21,563 nucleotides of DNA from an uncultured Eubacteriales bacterium (lineage in GTDB: Bacteria; Bacillota; Clostridia; Oscillospirales; Acutalibacteraceae). Location of the stretch: positions 1 to 21,563 of the forward strand of contig CAKUMQ010000044.1 in NCBI GenBank assembly GCA_934667845.1, read 5' to 3'. This document shows, one piece after another, positions 7,180-13,647 of this stretch; position 1 is the first letter of the stretch, and every line of letters begins with the position of its first letter. Below the pieces are notes generated by a model. The model searched no databases, had not been told where the DNA came from, and was given only the letters and a program-made list of their open reading frames with translations. The translations under genes and the position numbers were made by a program.

Positions 7180-10100
7180 TCAGCGGCGCTTTTTCAGCGT
7201 CAGCACCGCACCGGCGCTGAGCGCAGCCACCGCGATCAGCGTGACGGGAACCGCCGCGCCGGTATCCGGGTTGTTGTGATCCCCGCCGCCTGCGGAGGAA
7301 TCGGCGGAGGGCTTTCTGTGTCCCGGCTCCGCGCCGTTTGCCGCATCCTGCAGCTCGGAATAGGCGAGCATGGCATTTTGCAGTTTTTCGACATTTTCGA
7401 CCAGATTCTTCTGTGCCGTCGTCAGCGCATCGTAGGCATCCGACGCCGCGATAATGGCGTCGCGCGCCTCGATCGTGTAATCCACCTCGCCGATGGCATC
7501 GATCAGCCGCTCGACCTCGCGCGCCTTTTCTCTGTCGGCCGCTTTCTTCGCCAGCTGTGCATAGGTCTCCTCGGCGTCAACCAGATCGGCGAACTTCTTC
7601 ACCTGAGCCTTGGCAAAGGTGTCGAGCGCGTCATACGCCTTGCGCGCCGCCTCGAGCTTCTCCCGGCAGTCGTCTGTCAGCTTCACGTCGCCGATGGCGT
7701 CGATCAGCGCATCCACCGCGGCAGCGGCAGCCTTTTCCGCTTCGAGCGTCTCGTCGGTCAGCGGAAGATCCTCCACATCGCCGACATTGTAGGTGCATTT
7801 TAAGATCAGGTTGCTGAACAGCGCTTTGCCGTAGGCGCCGGGGGCGACCTTCAGCAGGAATTTCTTCTCTGGGTTGCCGGTCAGCACCTTGCGGATATTT
7901 GCCTCGCAGGTCTCGGCATTTACGCCCGCCTGCGGCAGCAGGAAGCCGCCGAGACCGACCTCTTTTTCGCCGACCTGTGCCACCAGATACCACGTCTCGC
8001 CGCCGTCCTTGGAGGCGTAGAAATCGCAGTTCTGATAGGCGCCCCAACCGGCAATGTCAAACTTCGTGGCGCGGTCATTCAGATCCACGGCGTAGGTAAT
8101 ATAACCCTCGCTCTCCACATTCATATAGCAGGTGCTATCCGACAGACCGAATGGGAAGAACGTATACGCCAGCAGGGAATCCTGCACCAGCTCCGAGCTC
8201 TTCTGCGTGTTTTCGCCGCGCTTCGCGACCAGGTTCTCCCAGCTGAAGCCGGAATCCGCAAAATCCTTCTCGCGCTTGGCGCGCTCCTCGGCATCAAAGA
8301 TGTCAAAGCCGAACGGACCGTCGGCATCGACCACCCACTCCTCGGTCTTGCTGCCCTTGACCGGCTTGATCGCCACCGTATAGGTCGCGGACGCCTTGCC
8401 GACTGAAACGGTCAGCGTCAGCTCGTCATTCAGCTTGCTGCTGTCAAAGCCCTTGACCATATAATTGTAGACCTTGAAATCCTTCTCAGTGTCGTCGGTA
8501 TACACCACATGGAGCGTCAGCCCCTCGGTATCAAGCTGATCGCCGATCATGTATTCGGTCTTGGCGGTGCCGACCAGCGTGGCGGACTTGACCTCCTTCA
8601 TCTCGGAGGGATAGACCGTCGTCGTGATCTTCAGGCCGAAGTTGCCCATTTTAATGGGGCCGGAGAGCTTCACATAGACGATCTTTTCGGGGTTGTTGCT
8701 CAGCACGTTCTGCACAACGCCGTCGGTGAAGTCAAAATCCTTCGCACCGATCGACATATCTTTGGCGCCGTCCGCCTTGTGGGTCGCCCATGTGGCAAAC
8801 GACTTGCCGTCCGCCGACAGGCTGATGGTGCAGGTGGTGTCAAACGCCCAGAAGTGGGCAAACTCGATATGGCTCGCCGCATCGTCCAGATCCAGCTTAT
8901 AGACCACATAATCGTCCGCGGTGGGCAGGTTGCGCACCGTGCCGAACTTGTCGCCGATGACCGCGCCCTCGCTCTTATCGACCAGCACCTCCGCCTCGGT
9001 GAACGTGCCGCCGCCCAGCTTGTCGCCGGCGTCGATCTGGATATTGTAGCTGTCCACGACCGCCTGCTCGCGCACCGTCACCGCAAAGGTCGCGGTCTGG
9101 CCGCCGTAGGTCACGGTCAGCGTCTGCTCGCCCGCCTTTTCGCTGTCATAGCCGCTCACCATGGCTGCCGTCAGCTCCACCTCGTCGGTGGAATTGTCGG
9201 AATAGGTGACGCGGAGCTTGCCGCCGGCGGTGTCCAGCGCCTCGCCATAGGCATACACCGTCTTGGTCGGGGCGGAGAGGAGCGCGATCGCCGTCACGGT
9301 CTTGTCATTGACCGTTACCGTATAGGTGGTCGTCTTGCCGCCGTAGGTCACGGTCAGCGTCTGCTCACCCGTCTTTTCGCTGTCAAAGCCGCTGACCATA
9401 TCCGCCGTCAGGTCGATCACCTTGGTGGCACTCGAGCGGTAGGTCAGTGTCAGCTTGCCGCCCGTCACATCGAGCGCGGTTTTATAGTCATAAACCGTCT
9501 TGGGCAGCGTCGTCACGGCGATGGAATCCAGTACCGGCACGACCGCATCCACATAGAAGTTGTTGTAGTAGACCTCACCGTTGCCGTCGGAATAATCCGT
9601 GGACGCACCCTTGTTAAACGCGGAGACAAGCCGCATATACACGATCTTTTTGCCGTTTTCCACTGCGCAGCGGCTCAGGATGTCGGCGTTATTTTTGTCG
9701 CGGTTCCAGGTCTGATCCATCGCGCTCCATTTCCAGCCGTTGCCGAGTGCCGCCGTATTGCTGCCGTAATCGCCGATCGACAGCCAGTTGACGTTATCCG
9801 TCGACAGCTGCACGCCGAACATGTTGCTGGTGCCGTTGGAATAGTAAGCGTCGTTGATCTCGAGGGATTCCGCGTTCCCGTCAAGCTCCAGCCGGAAGGT
9901 CAGATACTCGCCGTTGTGGATATAGCGGTTCGTCTGCTCATTCGGCGCATCCGCCCAGCTGCGGCCCCAGACGTCCTTCGTCACGCCGCCGAGTGCGAGA
10001 TACGCCTCGCTGTATACGGGCACACCGCTCTCATCGCCATACTCCGCCTCGCCGAAATCCCGCCAGTACTGGGTATACGTCTCAATCTTCATCTGCCGGG

Positions 10101-10836
10101 ACAGCGTGCCGTCGACCATCGCATCAACATAGAAGTTGTTGTAGATCAGATGACCGTCCTTGTTTTTATACGGCTTATCTGCCGTGCCGTTCGCTTCGCC
10201 GTTGTTGAAGCCCGCCACCAGCCGCATATACACGACCTTTTTGCCGTTGACGACTTTGGCGGCTTTCATGACCGACTTGTTGTTGCCGTCGCGTCCCCAG
10301 CTCTGATCCATGACATCCCACTTCCAGCCGCTCTCCAGCGCTTTGGTGTTGCTGCCGTAGTCGCCGATCGACTTGAAATTATAGCCATCGGCGGAAAGCT
10401 GGACACCGAACATATTACAGGTGCTGTTGGCGAAATACATGTCGTTGATCTGAAGCTCCGTCGCGTTCTGATCCACCTCCAGCCGGAAGGTGATGTACTG
10501 ACCGGCGGACAGCTTGCGGTGGTTCTGCTCGTTCGGCGCATCCGCCCAGCTGCGGCCCCACGGATCCAGTATTGTACCCTGGAGTGCCAGATCCGCCTCG
10601 TTATAGACCGGCAAGCCGCCCTCCTCGGCAGAACGCACAAGCACGATCTTGCCGTTCTCGTCGAGATTGTTTTTGATAAACTCCTGGAAAAACTGCGTGT
10701 ACGTCTCGATCTTCATCTGCCGTACCGCGTCGGGGTTGTCGCTCGCCGCGTGCGCCGTCAGCCCGGCATAGGCACCGACTGCCAGGCTCGTCGCCAGCAG
10801 GCACACGGACAGCAACGCTGCCAACATCTTTTTCAT
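7180..10836 (-). CDS. Large modular surface protein with duplicated binding modules, Ig-like domains and NPDTG wall anchor
   Basis: Predicted 1218-residue protein. The frame opens at 11007, but the start is 10836: AAGGAGG sits 8 nt upstream and a signal peptide follows (MKKMLAALLSVCLLATSLAV to HAAS). Visible order: module A1 (39-246) and module A2 (247-436), a clear internal duplication sharing RQMKIETYTQ, WGRSWADAPNEQ, NMFGVQLS and IGDYGSNT; two group-3 bacterial Ig-like domains (about 438-509 and 513-588, each with DLTADMVSGFDSEKTGEQ-like text); module B (596-745); a third Ig-like domain (748-825); module C (832-1017); two helical repeats (about 1033-1164, LIDAIG...AYDAL...AQ); a Gly/Ser linker; then N1189-PDTG, a transmembrane helix and KKRR. 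The NPDTG-helix-basic-tail end is a sortase-type sorting signal of the variety common in gut Clostridia. Modules A, B and C are beta-rich and probably bind carbohydrate (inference). No catalytic domain was recognised. Confidence 0.9.
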   Translation of the reverse strand: MKKMLAALLSVCLLATSLAVGAYAGLTAHAASDNPDAVRQMKIETYTQFFQEFIKNNLDENGKIVLVRSAEEGGLPVYNEADLALQGTILDPWGRSWADAPNEQNHRKLSAGQYITFRLEVDQNATELQINDMYFANSTCNMFGVQLSADGYNFKSIGDYGSNTKALESGWKWDVMDQSWGRDGNNKSVMKAAKVVNGKKVVYMRLVAGFNNGEANGTADKPYKNKDGHLIYNNFYVDAMVDGTLSRQMKIETYTQYWRDFGEAEYGDESGVPVYSEAYLALGGVTKDVWGRSWADAPNEQTNRYIHNGEYLTFRLELDGNAESLEINDAYYSNGTSNMFGVQLSTDNVNWLSIGDYGSNTAALGNGWKWSAMDQTWNRDKNNADILSRCAVENGKKIVYMRLVSAFNKGASTDYSDGNGEVYYNNFYVDAVVPVLDSIAVTTLPKTVYDYKTALDVTGGKLTLTYRSSATKVIDLTADMVSGFDSEKTGEQTLTVTYGGKTTTYTVTVNDKTVTAIALLSAPTKTVYAYGEALDTAGGKLRVTYSDNSTDEVELTAAMVSGYDSEKAGEQTLTVTYGGQTATFAVTVREQAVVDSYNIQIDAGDKLGGGTFTEAEVLVDKSEGAVIGDKFGTVRNLPTADDYVVYKLDLDDAASHIEFAHFWAFDTTCTISLSADGKSFATWATHKADGAKDMSIGAKDFDFTDGVVQNVLSNNPEKIVYVKLSGPIKMGNFGLKITTTVYPSEMKEVKSATLVGTAKTEYMIGDQLDTEGLTLHVVYTDDTEKDFKVYNYMVKGFDSSKLNDELTLTVSVGKASATYTVAIKPVKGSKTEEWVVDADGPFGFDIFDAEERAKREKDFADSGFSWENLVAKRGENTQKSSELVQDSLLAYTFFPFGLSDSTCYMNVESEGYITYAVDLNDRATKFDIAGWGAYQNCDFYASKDGGETWYLVAQVGEKEVGLGGFLLPQAGVNAETCEANIRKVLTGNPEKKFLLKVAPGAYGKALFSNLILKCTYNVGDVEDLPLTDETLEAEKAAAAAVDALIDAIGDVKLTDDCREKLEAARKAYDALDTFAKAQVKKFADLVDAEETYAQLAKKAADREKAREVERLIDAIGEVDYTIEARDAIIAASDAYDALTTAQKNLVENVEKLQNAMLAYSELQDAANGAEPGHRKPSADSSAGGGDHNNPDTGAAVPVTLIAVAALSAGAVLTLKKRR

Positions 10837-10860
10837 CGGGGAAACCTCCTTATTAAATAA

Positions 10861-10886
10861 TGTATATACAAAGTGCCTCCGCACTT
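10861..10886 (-). promoter_or_regulatory. Palindrome and small hairpin in front of the surface-protein gene
   Basis: The 73-bp gap between 10910 and 10836 contains a perfect 6-bp hairpin (AAGTGC CTCC GCACTT, 10871-10886) directly beside the 10-bp palindrome TGTATATACA (10861-10870). On the minus strand this reads hairpin, TGTATATACA, AT-rich spacer, AAGGAGG. It could be an attenuator, a secondary regulator site (TTGTATA resembles the arms of the operator at 12308-12337), or an AT-rich ribosome-access region. The sequence alone does not decide. Confidence 0.35.
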
Positions 10887-10909
10887 CAGGCCCGAAAATA
10901 CGCCGGGAC

Positions 10910-12289
10910 TCACTTTCCGGCAAATATCTGCCGGATGGTCTCCTCCTGGTTCGAACCGGTCGGGCAGGCATCTGACGGCGCATTGGCGCGGTACTCCTTG
11001 CCCGCAATCAAACGGTAACTCCCGTCCGCCTGTTTTTCGGCGATGACGCGATCCTCCCGGCAGAATGCCGCAAAATAATCGGCGTCGAACCCGTCGCCGG
11101 GACGGTAAATAAACTGCGGCTCGTCACCGCTGCAGCAAAGGCAGCGGCGCAGCTGCGGCTGGAGGAAATAGGTCTGCCCGAGGCGGTCGCGGCGGATGCC
11201 GGACAGCACACGGTCACAGTAAAGCAAAAAGGCGTTGCGGTAGCTTTCCGGCTGAAGGGTAAACCAGGTGATGTCGTCATAGCCCCACGGGCTGTAGTTG
11301 TCGTTCCACTCGCCCACCGGACCCGGACGGCCGTAGTTGTCAAACTCGATGATCGTCGGCACGGTCTCACAGGTAAAGCCGAGCGGATGCTGTCCGCCCG
11401 GGCTGCGCCCGATCCATGTGCAGCCGTTTTCGGTGTAGTCCCCGATACGGCAGGTGCGCACCCCGTCTGTCAGCCGGTCGTCCCACGGCACCATGCCCGC
11501 GCCGATGAGGTCAACGATCAGCCGGTCGCCGAGCTTCATGTTCGTTCCGTCTAAGACCGTGTGGCAGTCAAACAGCACAACGCCGCGTCTGGCGTGGGCT
11601 TTTGCGTACTTGCGCGCCAGCGTCGTCACGCGGTCCCACCCGGTCAGGTATTCCGGGCGGCAGCCCATCATCTTCTCCGCCTGCCCGAGGTGGACAGCCT
11701 CAAACCCCGCGTCGATCCAACGGGTGATGCTGTAATAGATATACATCTGCGTTTCCACGCTGCCGATAAACGGCCACGCCGCCTCATGTGCCCAATAATC
11801 TCTGCCGCCCCAGGGCGCCCGGGTGTTGTCGCCGTATGTAAAATCCGCAGGAAACAGCATCCTCACCCAGTCAAAGCAGCGCTGCTCGGCCGGCAGGTCA
11901 AACGCCGCAAACACCTCTGCCGGGATCGGCTGCGCCTCCACCGTCCCGCGGTAGATGATCTCAAACACGCCCGCCTGCAAAATCAGCTCCGGATCCGCCG
12001 CGTGCGCCCGCACCGCCAGCCGTGCTGTCAGCGCGTAATACTCCTCGATCTGCTCCCGCGTCCAGTTCCCTTTCCAGGAAAAGTGGGCGGCGCGGCCGAT
12101 AAATTTTGCGCCGATATGCGTTATCAGCCGCAGTCCCTCGTCGATATCCGTCTCGCAGTCGCACAGCGTCTGGTAGGTCACCGCCCGCGCCGTATACCGC
12201 CGCAGGGTCTGTTCGTCCATGCCGCCCGAAAACGCGAACGGAGAGTGTGTCTCTGCGCTGTGCAGGATCTCCTCTGTCATTTCTGTCAT
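10910..12289 (-). CDS. Cytoplasmic member of the unrecognised glycosidase-like family (paralogue C)
   Basis: Predicted 459-residue protein with no signal peptide, stalk or membrane helix, so cytoplasmic. The frame opens at 12376, but that region holds the operator; AAAGGA at 12303-12298 lies 8 nt before the ATG at 12289, which is chosen (MTEMTEEIL). The whole protein aligns with residues about 35-510 of the two secreted paralogues: FAFSGG, GAKFIGRAA, LILQAGVFEI, ETQMYIYY (E179), DAGFEAVHLGQ, RRGVVLFDCH (D241), HPLGFTC, IIEFDNYG (E315), WGYDDITWF and YRANAPSDACPTGSNQE. The N-terminal FAFSGG start and the C-terminal GSNQEETIRQIFAGK end mark the limits of the core domain. It is the first gene of the minus-strand cluster, with its own promoter and an operator in its leader. 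A role on imported oligosaccharides is inferred. The fold looks TIM-barrel-like, but the family name is not recognised. Confidence 0.88.
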   Translation of the reverse strand: MTEMTEEILHSAETHSPFAFSGGMDEQTLRRYTARAVTYQTLCDCETDIDEGLRLITHIGAKFIGRAAHFSWKGNWTREQIEEYYALTARLAVRAHAADPELILQAGVFEIIYRGTVEAQPIPAEVFAAFDLPAEQRCFDWVRMLFPADFTYGDNTRAPWGGRDYWAHEAAWPFIGSVETQMYIYYSITRWIDAGFEAVHLGQAEKMMGCRPEYLTGWDRVTTLARKYAKAHARRGVVLFDCHTVLDGTNMKLGDRLIVDLIGAGMVPWDDRLTDGVRTCRIGDYTENGCTWIGRSPGGQHPLGFTCETVPTIIEFDNYGRPGPVGEWNDNYSPWGYDDITWFTLQPESYRNAFLLYCDRVLSGIRRDRLGQTYFLQPQLRRCLCCSGDEPQFIYRPGDGFDADYFAAFCREDRVIAEKQADGSYRLIAGKEYRANAPSDACPTGSNQEETIRQIFAGK

Positions 12290-12307
12290 TCCCGCCATCC
12301 TTTCAGA

Positions 12308-12337
12308 AATATACAAGTTATCGAAAACTTGTATATT
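12308..12337. promoter_or_regulatory. Inverted-repeat operator in the divergent control region
   Basis: AATATACAAGT (12308-12318) and ACTTGTATATT (12327-12337) are perfect reverse complements of 11 bp separated by 8 bp. The dyad lies in the leader of the minus-strand gene, downstream of its promoter and just upstream of its ribosome site. Related half-sites (ACTTGTA at 12421 and ACTTGGTATATT at 12430) lie inside the regulator's own promoter. The adjacent GntR/LacI-type regulator is the natural candidate to bind it (inference). Confidence 0.75.
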
Positions 12338-12364
12338 TTCGCCCGTCGTTTTGTCTACGACAAC

Positions 12365-12393
12365 AGTGTAGCGCATTCCGCAGAAAAAGACAA
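12365..12393 (-). promoter_or_regulatory. Promoter of the minus-strand cluster
   Basis: Read on the minus strand, TTGTCT (12393-12388) and TACACT (12370-12365) are separated by exactly 17 nt, a good housekeeping-sigma arrangement. Transcription would start near 12358 and pass through the inverted repeat at 12308-12337 before the start codon at 12289, fitting repression by blocking. Confidence 0.65.
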
Positions 12394-12413
12394 GAGTTTT
12401 TTTGCGATTTCTC

Positions 12414-12441
12414 TTGACAAACTTGTAATACTTGGTATATT
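12414..12441 (+). promoter_or_regulatory. Promoter of the regulator-glycosidase operon
   Basis: TTGACA at 12414-12419 and TATATT at 12436-12441 are 16 nt apart (TATTAT at 12438 with 18 nt is an alternative). The spacer and -10 contain ACTTGTA and ACTTGGTATATT, close to the arm of the operator at 12308-12337, so the regulator probably controls its own operon. Confidence 0.7.
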
Positions 12442-12495
12442 ATTAGACTAACGCAAAAAGCATTTGGGCATTTTGCCCGCCGTGGAGGTGTCGCT

Positions 12496-13629
12496 GTGCA
12501 AAGATCCATTCCGGTATATAAACAGATCCGCAACCATCTCGAAGAGCTTATTGCGCGGAACCGCAACGTCCCGAATTATAAGCTACCAAGCGAAAATCAA
12601 CTTGCAAACTTGTTTCACACCAGCCGTATCCCCGTTAAACGCGCCTTAGACGAGCTTGAGGCAGAGGGGATCATTTACCGCCGACAGGGCAAAGGCTCGT
12701 TTATCAGCGGGAAAAACGGGGCGGAGGAAACACAGCTGCGCGTCGGCCTTTTGCTGCCCCGGCTCGACAGCCACCTGTTCGGCGCCATCACCAGAGGCGT
12801 CAACCGCGTACTCTCCGCCGAGGGGATCCGCCTATATAATATCATAACCGATGACGACACACAGCAGGAAGAATCCGCCATCCACGACTGCCTGCAGCAG
12901 CGTTATGACGGCATGATCGTCTTTCCCGTTGTGGCGCACACCTATTCCGACGCATTTTTGCAGCTTGTCCTGCGCCGCTATCCCGTCGTGCTCGCCGGGC
13001 GCTCTTTCCCGGGACTGAACGTCAGTTATGTCTCCTGCAACCATTACAGCCAGTCCTACCGCGCCGTCGATGAGCTTATCCACACGGGCTGCGCGCATAT
13101 CGCCTATCTCGGCGAGGACGGCTATTCCTCGCCGCCCTATCAGGAGCGGCTGTCCGGCTACCGCGACCGCATGTTGGAGAGCTTTCCGCACGGCAGGCTG
13201 AACATCTGCACCGTCAACTTCTTCGACCCGGCGCTCAAAGAGGGAGAGATCGACGGCATTGTACATGAGGCGATCGAGAAGTTGTTTTTGCAGCCCGTCG
13301 ACGCCGTTATTGTCACCAACAATGCGGTGGTGCCGCTGATCGACTACCTTGTTGCGCAGCATAAGACCTCTGTCCGCCTTGTGCTGTTTGACTACCCGTC
13401 GAGCACGCCGACGGCATTGCATCTGCGGCTTCTCGACACGCCGCCCATGATCGTCTACCAGAATTTCTACGAGATCGGCAAGCAGGCCGCCCGCCAGTTG
13501 CTCACGCAGATGCGTGAACACACACCGCCGACACAGATCGCCCTTGAACCGACGATCTACCGGCAGATCGGTGATCTGGAAGCCAGCCTTTTCCCCGCTA
13601 CCAACGATTTCTATACACCCTATGCATAA
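12496..13629 (+). CDS. GntR-family DNA-binding / LacI-type sugar-sensing transcriptional regulator (AraR-like architecture)
   Basis: Predicted 377-residue regulator starting at GTG 12496, 5 nt after GGAGGTG (12484-12490). Residues about 1-70 are a GntR winged helix-turn-helix: PVYKQIRNHLEELI, then LPSENQLANLF, a recognition helix around TSRIPVKRALDELEAEGII, and the wing RRQGKGSFI. Residues about 75-360 are a periplasmic-binding-protein-like sensor of the LacI/GalR type (RVGLLLPRLDSHLFGAITRG, DGMIVFPVV, YRAVDELIHTGCAHIAYLG, DAVIVTNN, VRLVLFDYPS). This pairing is that of AraR-like proteins, which leave DNA when a sugar binds. It is the first gene of the plus operon, 18 nt before the beta-mannosidase gene, and sits beside the inverted repeat at 12308-12337. 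The effector is unknown; a mannose-containing product would fit the neighbours. It is not called araR because nothing here links it to arabinose. Confidence 0.93.
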   Translation: MQRSIPVYKQIRNHLEELIARNRNVPNYKLPSENQLANLFHTSRIPVKRALDELEAEGIIYRRQGKGSFISGKNGAEETQLRVGLLLPRLDSHLFGAITRGVNRVLSAEGIRLYNIITDDDTQQEESAIHDCLQQRYDGMIVFPVVAHTYSDAFLQLVLRRYPVVLAGRSFPGLNVSYVSCNHYSQSYRAVDELIHTGCAHIAYLGEDGYSSPPYQERLSGYRDRMLESFPHGRLNICTVNFFDPALKEGEIDGIVHEAIEKLFLQPVDAVIVTNNAVVPLIDYLVAQHKTSVRLVLFDYPSSTPTALHLRLLDTPPMIVYQNFYEIGKQAARQLLTQMREHTPPTQIALEPTIYRQIGDLEASLFPATNDFYTPYA

Positions 13630-13647
13630 AACAGGAGGACAACCACT

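Noticed and set aside
8509..10860. 783-codon plus-strand open frame
   Set aside because: It is antisense to the surface-protein gene, has no domain or ribosome site, and reads as His/Arg/Val-rich noise. Long shadow frames are common in GC-rich coding DNA.
12290..12376. N-terminal extension of the cytoplasmic paralogue to an ATG at 12376
   Set aside because: The extension would begin at or upstream of the expected transcription start and cover the operator. A proper ribosome site precedes 12289 and the extension has no counterpart in the paralogues.
12455..12480. Small hairpin GGGCA/TGCCC in the regulator leader as a riboswitch or attenuator
   Set aside because: Only a 5-bp stem with no T run and no larger conserved structure visible.
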